From Taxawa tesnikishii (nom. ined.) (Eukaryota > Ascomycota > Dothideomycetes > Dothideales), in NCBI GenBank assembly GCA_030247885.1, contig JAPDRO010000022.1, forward strand, positions 248,001 through 312,000: a DNA stretch of 64,000 nucleotides, given 5' to 3'. Shown piece by piece: positions 34,051 through 45,479 of the stretch. How positions within the stretch are numbered: position 1 is the stretch's first letter; each line of letters starts with the position of its first letter. The position numbers and the translations under genes were made by a program. Below the pieces are notes generated by a model. It was given only the letters and a program-made list of their open reading frames with translations, was not told the origin of the DNA and ran no database searches.

Positions 34051-36559
34051 ATGGCTGGTAAGCTATCTCTGGACCCATCCGACACCTTCGCCCACGGCCA
34101 CACATGTTCAGTGGTCGAGGGTCACGATACGAAACGACATGTCGCTAACTGCGCAACCACAGGTGAAGCACGTCGCTCTGGCCGTGCCACGAAGGGCCAG
34201 CACAGAGGCCTCGACGCAAACTCGGATGCCACACCCAAGTCCACAAAGAAAGGCCAGGCGAAGACAACCTCCAAGAAAGCCGCCGAGCCCACTCCTTCTG
34301 GAGACGAAGAGACAGAAACCATACGCTGCGTCTGCGGAGACACGCGCGACGATATCGAAGGACGCGAGTTCATCGCATGCGACGCGTGCGAAGTCTGGCA
34401 ACACAACGTTTGTATGGACATTCACAAAGTCCCCGACCACTATTTCTGCGAAGTGTGCCATCCGGAAGACCACAAAGAGCTCCTAGCCGCAATTGCGCGC
34501 GGCGAGAAACCCTGGGAAGAGCGCATCAAAGCCAAAGAAGAAGCCGACCGAGCGGAGCGCAACCGCAAGAAGAGCGCGAAGAGAAAGTCCAAAGGTGGAT
34601 CCAGACAAAGCCGAGTCAGCGACGTCAAATCGAACATTGCCAGCGAGGCCGTCTCCAGCAGTCCTGCACCCGCCGCTTCGTCGCAGTCCCAGGAACCCAC
34701 CAATAAGCGCAAGTTTGAGGAGGAAGAGGAGGAGGAGGAGGAGGAGGGGGAGAATCGGCACCTGTATGTGAACACCTCTGGTCTGACGCAGTACGCAAAC
34801 TGCCGCTAACCAAACTTTCTTGACAGTCACCAATCATTCCGGATGGCGATGCGAAGCAAGCGTCCCCTCCTGCTCCAGTCCCCGCAGCCGACGGTCCTCG
34901 CGATACTCCAGAAGCCCCAGAGTCAAAGAGGAGAAAGTCGAACGCAGCCAGTACAACGGCGCCCCAAAAGCCGGATGTGGAGACCGCCATCGTGAACATT
35001 GAGGAGCTGCCCAAGGATCGCCGAAACGTGGCTCTGGCCTTTTCGCCAGTCATCGCTGACGGCATACGCGATCGCTCCAGGGAGGAAAGTATCGCATCCC
35101 TGACGGCCACACCGCCGACTCGCTCGGCAAGTACCACTCCTCTCGCATCGAGTATGCGCTCTTCATGAACCACGGCGGACCCTCTTCAGGCGGCAACTAT
35201 GGCCTTCAATTCCGTTCCATCCTCGCAAACATCAAGAAGAACCGCGCCCTTATCGACCGCCTCCTCAGCGGCACCCTCACCGCCGACGAACTCTCGACAA
35301 TGTCATCACAAGACATGGCCAGCGAGGAGCTACAGAAACAACGCGCGGCTATGAAAGAAGAGGCAGACAAGCAAGCCGTCATGATACAAGAGGACGACAA
35401 ACCTCGAGTCAGACGCACACACAAGGGCGAAGAGGTCGTGGACGATGACAACCAAAACCACGTCGAATCCGTCTTCGCCGCTCAGCCTGTCAGGCATAGG
35501 GAGTCCGCCGCCGACGTCGAGATGAGCGGCACGGCCGGCAGCCCACCGCGTCCCGAAAACGGTGTTGAGCATGCCGGTTCACCTACCACCAGATCCGGCG
35601 AAGTACTCAGACGCGAATCATCCAACTTTGATATCAACGCTGTCTGGGCGAAGACGCAAGCCTCCGAGACTCCACTACTCGCGCATCCTCCGCGCCGCCG
35701 CAGCTCCGTGGCCCAGTCACAGCCACCCCAAGCCACTCACGACGCCGACATCGACCGCATGCTGGCTGACGATCCAGACGACGAATACCAACCACCTGAT
35801 TCCAAAGGGGAATTCGGCGACCCGACGATAGCGTGGCGCGGCCCGCTCATCCAGCCGGGCGTGACGGACCTCCTCGTCAATGCTCGCTTCGTCGCTGGTA
35901 ACGACTTCAGCCGGCCGCCAGGGCAGATCCCGTGGTCCTCCTTCATCCCATCGAAACTGGAGATTGAGGGCCGACTTGCAAAGGCAAAAGCCGACGAGTA
36001 CCTATGCGGCTTGCAATGGTCGCGCAAATCCGACGTCGCCGTGCTCGCCCTATCTCCTTACGACAACGAGCTCGCGTTCAACACAATCTTCGACTATTTC
36101 CATTCACGAGGGCGCTACGCCGTAGCAAAGAAAGCCCACGGCATCAGCCCGCTCGTCAAAGATCTCTACATCACCCCGGTCGAGGCCGGCACAGAACCTC
36201 CACCGCACATGGGCCTGCTCGACCACTGCGAGCTCGCATTCCCCGTGGGTGAAAGGAGCATGCTCGCCACATTCGTCGTCAACCGTCCTTCAGAGTGGGG
36301 CAGCCCGCCCAGCGAACTGCCGCAGGACTCGCCCGCCGTGCCCTCGGTCCCGCCGTTCACGCCCACCGACGCCCTGTCAGACGTCGACCGCATCCTAGGC
36401 CCGCTGGCGACCTCGCCGTCGGTGCAGGAGCTGCTGCGAGCGGCCGGAGGCGTGCTGGGCGAGCAACAGCTCCTCAACCTGCGCCACATCTTGGAACGCG
36501 ACGAGCGCGCCCGCTACGACCTCAACATCTTGAACGGCCTGTTGCTGGCGGGCTCCTAG
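34051..36559 (+). CDS. BYE1: BYE1-like PHD finger/TFIIS-central/SPOC protein, two frameshifts
   Basis: Transcription elongation factor that in yeast binds H3K4me3 and RNA polymerase II. Exon 1 is only 7 nt (34051-34057, MAG with a split codon), then 34163-34763 and 34827-36559. The PHD finger is IRCVCGDTRDDIEGREFIAC through YFCEVCHPEDH (about residues 46-100). The TFIIS-central-like part spans IEELPKDRRNVALAFSP to NYGLQFRSILANIKKN. The SPOC domain runs from PLIQPGVTDLLVNARFV to LATFVVNRP. One base is missing in the G5 run 34746-34750 (restoring ESAPSPIIPDG across the intron) and one in the A3 run 35086-35088 (restoring KYRIPDGHTADSLGKYH). The repaired length is 780 residues. The frame continues past TAG 36557-36559 for 67 proline-rich codons. 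Confidence 0.82.
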
Positions 36560-36763
36560 GAGGGCCTGCCGCCTGTGCCGACGTTTCGAGGTCCCGTCGC
36601 CCCTGCCCCGCCGCCTGGCATCCCGGTCCCTATGCCGCCTGCTACTGCCCGCAGGCGGAGGGGTAGGGCGGATCATGTGGAGGCGTGGGTGGAGGAGAGG
36701 GGAGGGGTGGGGTGGAGGCCCGTGGGTGGGCGGAGGGCGGCGTGCAGGACGGACAACTGGTGA
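36560..36763 (+). other. In-frame open extension after the BYE1-like stop
   Basis: The 67 codons after TAG stay in frame to a TGA at 36763 and encode a proline-rich tail (EGLPPVPTFRGPVAPAPPPG, then basic). Such tails are common at the end of this family, so the TAG may be a sequence error for CAG (S-Q-E), a true stop with a fossil tail, or a readthrough site. The sequence alone cannot decide. Confidence 0.45.
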
Positions 36764-37310
36764 TCAGGGTATAGGAAAGCTTTTTCTTTTTTTTCTTCTT
36801 TTTCTTTTTTGGCATCGAGATGAGGGATTACGTGCACCCTTGATGTACATAAATAATGAGATGGGGCGTTTTGGGGTTGGGATACCCAGTCCGTCGGCGC
36901 TGGTTGGACAAGATAGGGAAATCACAATCGTTTTACTTTTTTTCTTTCCGTTTATATGACCGCCGGTGTCGCGCATGATGAAGACTATTCCGCATATGCG
37001 GAGCTTTCACCACAGTAGGACGGTATATGGGAAAACGATTTCGTGAAAGGGGAAAATTTCCGCTACGTGTTCCCCGCCCTGTCCTCGTAAACTCCCTCCC
37101 TAAAACTAATGCGTAGGCACTTCAATCGGTTGGAGGGATGGGATGATGGAGTATTGTATCAGAGCTGCAAGGCCGTTGTTGGGATATAGGCTGGTTGTAG
37201 CTACACCGGGGAGAGCAAGGTTCGCTATACTACTTGTATACTTTCTTCTGTTGTCCGAATCCTGGGGTGGTGGAAGGAAATGTGTAAGAGCTATCGGGTT
37301 CTTTTCTTTT

Positions 37311-37352
<42 letters not shown>

Positions 37353-37983
37353 CCCCCCTCTCCCCTGTCTCTCCATGTGTGTATCGCTTGCTCGAGCACC
37401 GTGAATTATCGCAAATACAGAGAGCGTGTTCACGCAACGAGATTATTGTCCATTTCCGCGGAAAGGAACCTCTGCTGCAAATTTTTGCGCGCCCGGATTT
37501 TGGATTACTGCGGCGTGTGTGATGGTAGTTCTTTTCTGCGGGTTTTTGACTGCAGGGGTGAGGATACGTCTGGTTATGTGTTTTCTTTGCACGCCCACGC
37601 CCGCCCCTCCCCTCGTTGTTCCGTGGAACTGGTTCTCAAGGATCTGACTCGCCTGCCGAGTGACGTCTATGGCCGTGTGGAGCAGGGTATTATCACTTGC
37701 ACCATCTCAACTCTGTGTCGAGAGTTTTTAGTGCCGTGACTTGCCGTCTACTAGAAAGTCCCCCGAGATGATGGGGCCGTTGACTCCTCTCGAGTGCGAA
37801 TGCTGTGATATCAGCGGAGGTAGTAGAGGTAGAACCGAATAGATGCAGTACGGCACGTATATGCACTCGTCCAAGTCTAAGCCCTGATACGAGCATGGTA
37901 CGAAGGAGGAAAGAGACCCGAGGGTTGATTAAAGCGCTAGCAACGTCTGCGACGGAGCATAGTAAAATAAGAGGGGGGGAAGA
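36764..37983. other. Gene-poor region with microsatellite
   Basis: About 1.2 kb without a credible gene. It has a poly-pyrimidine tract just after 36780 (3' flank of the BYE1-like gene) and a long CT tract at 37316-37348. ORFs that cross the CT tract are repeat artefacts. Confidence 0.5.
37316..37348 (+). repeat. (CT)n microsatellite
   Basis: About 16 perfect CT units, preceded by TTTTC units from 37300 and followed by C-rich sequence. It is likely length-variable between strains. Confidence 0.95.
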
Positions 37984-38480
37984 GGGTTTAGAACAGGTCA
38001 GGTCCTTGATTCAGACTTGAGGATAGCCCAAAGCACGGGGGTTAGGGACAGCAATGATAGCAGGTGTATAGTAAAGAAAAAGAAAGGCTCAGGACTAATC
38101 GGGTCCGTTGCAACGCTTAGGAATAGCCTAACATCACCGTTCTTAGTGTTATTAGGCAGACAGTAATCGATGTGGTTACCCTTGATCGGCGGGTACTGTT
38201 TGCGTTATAAGGCCGGACGGATTCAAGTATGGCCCCAACTACACCACGACAAAAAAACAGGGCTCAGGAATGATCGGTTCCTCATTGCAATGCTTGAGGG
38301 TACCCTAAAACAGTCGTTCTTGATGCTACAAGGCCGAGATTCGTTGTTGATGTAGTTCCTCGCGGTTCCAAAACCAGACCCGACGCTAACCTCCCGGAAT
38401 TCCACCAACGCAAAAGAGGGTTTGGAGGACTGATCAGGTCCTGTGTAATGCTAGGAATAGCCCAACGCGGGGTCGAACCC
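37984..38480 (+). repeat. Diverged tandem repeat array, four units
   Basis: Four related units start near 37984, 38086, 38261 and 38418. Each begins with a purine-rich lead and GG(C/T)TCAGGA-like sequence, then A(C/T)(C/A)GG(G/T)TCC, then GC(A)A(C/T)GCTTAGGAATAGCC(T/C)AA-like sequence. Units 2 and 3 stay alignable for nearly 100 nt (CCGTTCTTAGTG versus GTCGTTCTTGATG, later GATGTGGTTACC versus GATGTAGTTCCTC). The last unit runs straight into the 3' end of the tRNA-Lys gene, so the shared motif is that tRNA's 3' end plus flank. Spacing is irregular (about 102, 175 and 157 nt). Confidence 0.6.
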
Positions 38481-38555
38481 GCAACCTTCAGATGAATCTC
38501 TGATTCATGCGTTGATGATAAGAGTCTCACGCTCTACCGATTGAGCTAGCCCGGC
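38459..38555 (-). tRNA. tRNA-Lys (CTT) with intron
   Basis: Read on the minus strand: acceptor GCCGGGC, D arm GCTCAATCGGTAGAGC, anticodon stem TGAGA, loop with CTT, then a 25-nt intron after position 37. The 3' half has the anticodon stem TCTGA, variable loop, T arm GCGGGTTCGACCCCGC and acceptor GTTGGGC. A and B boxes are intact (TAGCTCAATCGG, GGTTCGACCCC). Two stem mismatches are visible: G4 against G69 in the acceptor and G28 against G42 in the anticodon stem. The discriminator reads T instead of the usual purine. This may therefore be a decaying copy, or the assembly may contain base errors. Confidence 0.72.
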
Positions 38556-40007
38556 GGCTCAATTGGATGCTACCATGGTGGACCAGGGTAAGACTTGGAA
38601 TGATTGTGAGATAGCAGGGTATAACTACTTTCGTGTTGTGGCAAATGTGGTTCTTGCGAGGATGGGTATTCGGGCACCCGAAAGAACGAACGCTTAAGAC
38701 AAACCTCTTGTAGGCATAAGAGCCACCCATGGGAAGGTACGGCTACGCGGTGGGGCGACGGCAATAACAGTTCAGCAAATTCTCCTTGGCTGACGGTGGC
38801 ACATTGGAAAGCATGTGTTCGGTGTTCTGTCCGTTGGCTTTCTCTCCGTGGTTCGCTTGTTTTGAGCTCTTCCAATATACCGAAGGCGGCCGTCATGCAG
38901 CCACGCAACGGTCTCCAACAGGGATGAGGACACCATGTTTCCAAGTATCCTCATGTACTGTCCGCGGAATAAGCATGTAGAGGTTGTTGTGATGCTGCTC
39001 CAAGAGTATTAGAAAAGGGGAGTGATTAACGTCTGAGCAGCCTTGACATCGGACGTCAAGATTTTCCGCCCGGGCTTTTCGTTGCATTGTTGGGAGAACA
39101 ACCTTGGACAAGTGTAGAAGGCATCTCGAAGACATGAGTACAAGATGTACATTACGTGGGCTCAGGAGATTGATCAACAACAGGGGCTTGAAGCTGGCCA
39201 GAGTCACGTTGTACAAGGCTGTCCGATAGATACTGGATCTGCCTGCCAGACCACCCTGTTCCAGGTCATGCATGACCTCTCCTGAACAACGACTATGCAT
39301 GATCCGGGCTCGGAGAGACACGGCAAGGGTAACGCGGAGCGTCCATTTGGGGAAGGAAGAACAGGTACGTACCTTTTCATAAGCCATGGAGGAGAGATCT
39401 TTCAGGTTACGCATATCACGGGGCAGCAGCTTGAGTGTCTTATCAAGAATTCGCAAGTCACTGCCTTTCGAGCAACATCGGGATATCAGCATCAAACCGT
39501 TGAATGTTCTTAACATGTCCAGAAGATGGAGAGTTCAACACTCGGAAGACTTTCCTTGTGTAGTGCCAGAAATGCTCTCCACACTCAACTTACTCGCGCT
39601 AGCCGCTTTCCGCAACCCGCCCCCACTGGCGATCCCCGCGTTTTATGGGGGTACCAATCACACTACTGCATGTCTGTCATGGAAAACGCATGGGAACACG
39701 GCCTGGCGGTTTATTTCCGCGAGTCACACTTCAGGAAGACAGTACTTTCGGGTCTTGACCGTGAGTATTGCCGTCCGTAATCATGATGGTCACACTGCTT
39801 GGCAGGCCGGTGGGACTACATAACACTGGCTGTCCGCCATTCTGACAGTCCGCTTCCCTTCTTGATTGAACTTCAGGCAGGAGTTTGCAAAGACGAGGAT
39901 CTTGAATATACCGAACGTTTCTGTCGACATTTCTTAAGCCTCTCAAGAACAGCCAAGCGAAGCTTGTACCGCTGTCGCGCAGTCTTGTCCACCGCCACGC
40001 AGCCAAG
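38556..40007. other. Intergenic upstream of MFS carrier
   Basis: About 1.45 kb with only overlapping short ORFs on both strands (for example 39516-38893 minus, 207 codons, no domain). I see no gene; the last 300 nt should hold the MFS promoter. Confidence 0.45.
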
Positions 40008-41861
40008 ATGGGCTTCTTGTCCCGCACGCACCAAGAGCCAGACTCGATCACGCCAGAGTCTGGCTCAGGGTCCCAACCCTACACCTCACCGAACGAGAAA
40101 GATGAGACTAAGCAGGAAGTCATTCACCAGGAAAACGTTGCTCCCGAAGAGCACTCGAAATGGAAGGTCTCAAAGACCGGCGACGGAGATGTCGCCATGG
40201 CTCTCTTCCACTCCCCTACAGAAATTCATGAGCCGATCGATCCGGTAGAAGAGAAACGACTGGTCCGGAAGATCGACTTCATGATTCTGCCCTATCTGGC
40301 CGTTTGTTACGCATTCTTTTACATCGACAAGACGACACTGAGCTACGCGGCCATTTTCGGTATCAGGGATGACTTGAAGCTTCATGGCACGGAGTATAAC
40401 TGGCTGAGCTCCATCTTCTATTTTGGATTCCTTGTTTGTAAGTACGGTGTGGTGCCTTACGTGCAACATCACTGATTGTTTGTAGGGGCTCTTCCGACAA
40501 ACTTCTTGCTGCAAAAGTTCCCGGTCGGCCGTTATCTAGGTGCCAACATCTTCATGTGGGGTGCTCTCCTTATGTGCCAGGCTGCAGTTAGGGTAAGAAC
40601 CAGCTTCTCATGGGGCCTGTCCGATGCTTTGTTAACCATCATTGCAGAACTTTACCGAACTCGCCGTCGTCCGCGCGCTCTCTGGAGCAGCAGAGGCATG
40701 CAGTGACCCAGCATTCATGCTCATCACATCCATGTGGTGGACCAGACGCCAGCAACCGGTCAGAATGGGCTTGTGGTATACGGCCAACGGGTTCGGTATC
40801 GCGCTCGGCGGTCTTCTCGGATACGGCATCGGAAACATCAAGGGAAGCCTTCCCAGCTGGAAATTCGAATTCATCATCATCGGCGCCGCGTGCTGTGTGT
40901 GGGGTGCCGTCATGTACATCTTCCTCCCCGACAGCCCTGTGACCGCGAAGGGCTTGAGCATGAGGAGAAGCGGATTGCCGTCGAGAGATTGAGGGAGAAC
41001 CAGACAGGAGTGGAAAACAAGCACCTGAAACCCTACCAGGTGAAGGAGGCGTTTACTGACCCCAAGACTCCCCTGTTCTTCTTGCTTGGCGTTGTTGGTA
41101 ACATTCCAAAGTAAGTCAAAGCCTGCAGTCTACAAGAAAGGCATGTTGACAACGTGCAGCGGAGGTATCTCCAACTTCGGAACCATCATCATCAAAGGCT
41201 TCGGTTTCGGCACTCTTGAGACCACGCTCATGCAAATTCCATACGGTTCGTACCAAATATCTATCCATTCTGCACTCGTCCGCACAACGCTAACGGGTTC
41301 ACCCCAGGCTTCCTAATCGCCTGCAGCATCCTCACCTGCGTCTTCCTGAACAACTACATGTCGCGCAAAGGCGCGCAAACCCGCTGCTACTTCATCCTCC
41401 TCTTTCTCTGCCCCAACATCTGCGGCGCCTTCGGCCTCGCCTTCCTCGACGCCCACAACAAAGCCGGCCGTCTGATCTGCTACTACCTCACGGGCCCGTA
41501 CAACGCAGCCTTCGTTATGATCCTCTCTCTCACAACCGCCAATACTGCCGGTCATACCAAAAAGGTCGTCACCAACGCCATCCTCTTCCTGGGTTACTGC
41601 ACGGGCAACATCGCTGGCCCGTTCTTTTACAAGACGGAACAGAGCCCGAGATATGAGTTGGGGATTTGGAGTATGATTGTCAGCCACCTGATCGAAGTGG
41701 TTGTGATTATCGCGCTGCGTGTTCTGCTTAGTCGCGAGAACAAGCGCAGGGATCGTATTCAGAGTCAATTGCCCGGTGGGCTGGAGGGCAGAGATTTGGA
41801 TGCGACGGCGTTTAGCGATATGACGGACATGGAGAACTTGAACTTTAGGTATATTTACTAG
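40008..41861 (+). CDS. MFS transporter, DAL5/allantoate permease type, one frameshift
   Basis: Plasma-membrane proton symporter of the anion:cation symporter branch, which includes yeast Dal5 (allantoate/ureidosuccinate) and vitamin carriers such as Tna1 and Vht1. Exons are 40008-40437, 40486-40592, 40648-41110, 41160-41245 and 41308-41861. A hydrophilic N-terminus of about 85 residues precedes KRLVRKIDFMILPYLAVCYA (first membrane span) and DKTTLSYAAIFGIRDDL. About twelve spans follow. The central loop is split between frames near 40958: it reads LPDSPVTAKGL, then HEEKRIAVERLRENQTG. One added C restores it, giving 546 residues. The substrate cannot be predicted. Confidence 0.85.
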
Positions 41862-42746
41862 AGGGCATGGAGGATAGATAGCTGGATAGTTCTCGGTTCG
41901 AGCTTTGAATGCAAAGGATTGTCCAAGTCGTGCTTCCAGAGATTCGAGGGGCTATAGGGTACGGGCCGGACCATGAGGCGGCCCTCCAAATCCTGCCTTT
42001 GTGAAGGCACTGAAACACTCATCAAGGTGGAGGATAGTTGTCCCTGGCAAGGCGAGAGTGCAATCTGCACGTCAACCATACAGACCTCCTGGAGACGGGA
42101 GCCGTGATTACGGGCTGAAGCACAAAGCGGCTCTTCAACTATCGTCCACAACGGATGATGTCTGGTCAAAGTCATTTCCGCGTAAGGCATTAGGTTGCCA
42201 TATTCCTACGTTTCTTCTGCATTCAGAGGGACCTCTAACACGCAGCGCAGTCAGTGTACTACGCTGCATCTCTGGAGTTGCGATATGCATGTTGGTCTTG
42301 CAGTGCGGTTGTTGCATTGCAACAACATCTCATCAACTTGGTGCAACACCCTTTGACATAGTAAACCACCGTCGTCCCGAGCTGGCCTCCAAAAAGCAGC
42401 ACTTCCTCCTTACTCCTTCTTCATCCTGTTTTGTTGGATGGATTGAGTTCCCTTGCGTACGCCCAGAACATGGAAATGTCTTGGCAGGCCCTCGACCGCC
42501 CCGCTGTCGTCACCTCAGCTGCCTTGCGTCACTGCTTCCAGCTTTCAGGATCAGCTTGCGCAAGCAGGTCAAATTCAGGTACCAGAACTGCACGTTTAAG
42601 AAACCCTTCTTCTCAGTTCGATTCAGTCAATCCTCGTTTTCATCTCATTCACAGAAAGTACGTTGTAGTTAGTTTCATATCCCCTGCCATCCGTCGACAC
42701 AGCTAACCCCGCATTGACAGACCTATACATACACACTCAATTCACA
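41862..42746. other. Intergenic upstream of glycine-rich gene
   Basis: About 885 nt. Pyrimidine-rich sequence lies before the start at 42747. The plus-strand open frame 42001-42672 has cysteine- and serine-rich sequence but no recognisable domain, and I do not call it. Confidence 0.4.
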
Positions 42747-44155
42747 ATGTCCTACAACGAAGGCTACGGCGGCGGCGAGTACGAGGGCGGTGAGCGCAGA
42801 CACCACGGCGGTCACCACGGCCGTCGCGAAGAAGAAGGTAGCTACGGAGGCGGTGGATTCGAGGGCCGTCAACAAGGTGGAGGATACGGCGGAGGCCGCG
42901 ACGACTACAACGACCGTCCATCTGGCGATTACGGAGGAGGCCGTCCGGATGAGTACGGCGGTCGCAACGATGGCGGCTATGGAGGCTCCTCTGGAGGTTA
43001 TGGTGGCCGCGATGACGGATATGGCGGTCCATCAGGCGGAGGCTACGGTGGCCGCTCTGACGAGTACGGCGGCCGCGAGTCTGGCGGCTATGGTAGCGGT
43101 GGAGCTGGTGGGTTCGGTGGTGAGTCTGGACGTCATCACCGCCGGGATGATGAGTCAGGCTACGACGAGCGCCGTGAGTCTTTGCGCTTTCCTTCACAAA
43201 ACGCTGTTGCTGATTGACTGGTGTAGGTCAGGAGCTCAGGAACCACGGTAATACTGGGTACGGGTCTGTAGAAGGACCTGGCGGCTACGGTCGTGGTTCA
43301 GAGGGCTACGGTAAGTTGAAGTGTCTCACTGTTAGTTCAACAGTAGGTATCTGATACGAATTGTACAACAGGTGGTCCCCAAGGCCGCGTGTCTAGCAAC
43401 AACCCGGAGTACGGCGGCGGAGGAAGCGGCCGCGACAACTACTACGACCAGGGCAACCGCTTCGACGACAGCGGACGGCAGAGTGGAGGCTACGGTGGCT
43501 CATCCGGCGGCTACGGTGACCGTCCCTCAGGCCGTCAAGAGGGCTACGGCCACTCGACCGGCACTAGCTACGGCGGCGGCGGCGCCTACGGCGGCAGCAG
43601 CGACGACTTCTCCGGCGCTGCGCACGCCGCTCAACAACACGCCGGCTCCTCCGGCGACAGTAGCCTCTTCAGCAACGCGCTCGGCATGCTCTCGGGCCAC
43701 AAGCAGAGCGCCGCGAGCGGCGACTTTGACGAGCAGGATGCCATGCGCCAGCACCAGCAGTTCTACGGCGGTGGAGGAGGAGGCCCGACGAACGCGAGCA
43801 GCAGCAGCATGGGTAGCGCGGCCGCCATGCAGGCGCTTAAGATGTTCTCTGGTGGTCAGGGCGGCGGTTCGGGAAAGAGCAGTCAGAATGAGTTCATTGG
43901 TATGGCAATGGGTCAGGCTGCGAAGCTGTTCGGTAAGTCGGCACTCCGTGCCTCCCAATATTGATTGAACGGATGTGTGTACTGATGTGATGTTGTGCAG
44001 ACCAGCAAAGCTCGCAGGGCAACGCTAGTGGCTCGAAGCAGGACGCTGTCTCCTCAGCCGCTCAGATGGCGCTCAAGATGTACATGAAGAGCGAGATGGG
44101 TGGCGGCGGCAGCAGCGGTGGTGGTCTGATGAGCTTGGCCAGCAAGTTCCTCTAG
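42747..44155 (+). CDS. Glycine/tyrosine-rich low-complexity protein
   Basis: Four exons (42747-43173, 43227-43310, 43372-43932, 44001-44155), all joined through phase-1 introns, give 408 residues. The first 250 residues are almost entirely GGYGG, GGRDD, YGG and RPSG repeats with alternating R and D/E. That is typical of phase-separating or RNA-binding low-complexity regions. The C-terminal third is different: Ala/Ser/Gln-rich helical segments ([66 protein letters not shown]). Fungal proteins with this layout are usually annotated only as uncharacterised. No RRM or other folded RNA-binding domain is present. Confidence 0.85.
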
Positions 44156-45479
44156 ATGTTGGAGGGTGAATATAGGAGACAAAAGTCGGTTGGACTAATG
44201 ACGATAATGATATCGGTACTGCCAACTTGAGAGCAGTCGCCTGTTTCTATGAGCATGATTGGATGTTGACATAAGATCAATCGAATCGCTTGTCATTTGC
44301 CGTCCCTTACTTCTGCAAGCGGTAGCCCTGCGGCCTTCAATTCCATCTACACTCTAACTTACTCTCACTCCCACACATCCCTTCAGCGTTGTTACCCTTA
44401 TCAGGGGCCATACTATGGCCCATTCGTCTGCTTGCTAGTCATGGTTGACTGATAACCTGCGTGAAAGCTCGGATGATGATGGTCGGTTTTGGGGGAGCTA
44501 GTTACTCCCTTGAGAGTAGGAGGGGGGGGGGGGTTGGAGGGCCAGAACAGCAGCGGACAGCCGGGGTGGGGGTTCAGAGAGTCAGCCTGCTAACCGGCGA
44601 AGGGATAATATAGCGGCAGAAGTTGGAATTGCAATAGTCAATTGTGGTGGTAGCTGCTCCTGTCTATGAGAACAGCCGGAGAAGTCAAAGCAGAGGTCCG
44701 GAGCAGCAGCGGGCAGCGAGACATCAACGAGAATGAAAGCTCAATCAGCGAAGCAGTGGTGCAGAAGTCATATCTGTTTTGGATACCCGAGCCAGTTGCA
44801 CCGTCGGTTGGCGATATGAATCTGGTGGCAGGTGAAGTCGCCAACCCGGTACCCCAACAGGCTGCGCAGCACCAACAAAACGAGATCGTTCAGCATGCAG
44901 GAGGAATTACGGATGGAACTACGTGAAACATAGCCACCTTGCCCAACACGATGTGCAACTTCCAGCAGCAGATACAGGCTATGGTCCATCACATGATGGA
45001 ACACGTTGGATCGAGTAACCCACTGACTCCGCCAACCAACAACAAAGCTTGGCTGACCACCCGCAACGTTCTCACACGTAAATGGGACATGAAGAGTTCA
45101 AGGAGATGATGGCAGCAGCATTACGGAGATGGCCGCAGGGCATTTAGTAGGAGGGACCGTCGGCGCAGAGAGCGCCATAGGGAGAGCGTGGAGGGCGCGG
45201 CAGCGTAGGGAAGATGATGGCCGAAGGACAGGGCTCGTTGAAGTCATATATTGGCAATGTTGTCAACTGGCTCCTAAGTTGGCTTGTCGTACGGATCGTT
45301 AGAAGGGAACATTTGTAGTCATGACGTATCAAATGGATTGATAATATCTACAACAAATGCGACGGAGAAAGCAGCCTGCAAGTAGGTTTTCAGCCATCAG
45401 GCGGATAATTACCTTCCTTGATGCTATAAGATATTAGCAACGTCGTGCGAGGTGGCCAAGAGCTCCATCATCCGTATAC
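44156..45479. other. Intergenic with G tract and a coding-like relic
   Basis: About 1.3 kb. It has a G12 run at 44522-44533. A plus-strand frame from 44666 continues beyond its TGA at 44924-44926 as glutamine/methionine/histidine-rich sequence (NFQQQIQAMVHHMMEH) up to about 45110. It might be the remains of a gag-like or other gene, but I cannot place it in a family. Confidence 0.35.
44522..44533 (+). repeat. G12 homopolymer
   Basis: Twelve consecutive G. It is a place where assembled length is unreliable. Confidence 0.9.

Noticed and set aside
37143-37739. 198-codon plus-strand ORF crossing the CT tract
   Set aside because: Its serine/leucine run is the translated microsatellite; no domain, no supporting neighbours.
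37984-38480. Regularly spaced repeats considered as a CRISPR-like array
   Set aside because: Units are diverged, unevenly spaced, share a tRNA end and lie in a eukaryotic genome.
38893-39516. 207-codon minus-strand ORF
   Set aside because: No domain, irregular composition and no ATG-based support; the region looks non-coding.
42742-43197. 151-codon minus-strand ORF rich in Arg/His
   Set aside because: Antisense of the GGYGG repeats; repeat-driven open frame.
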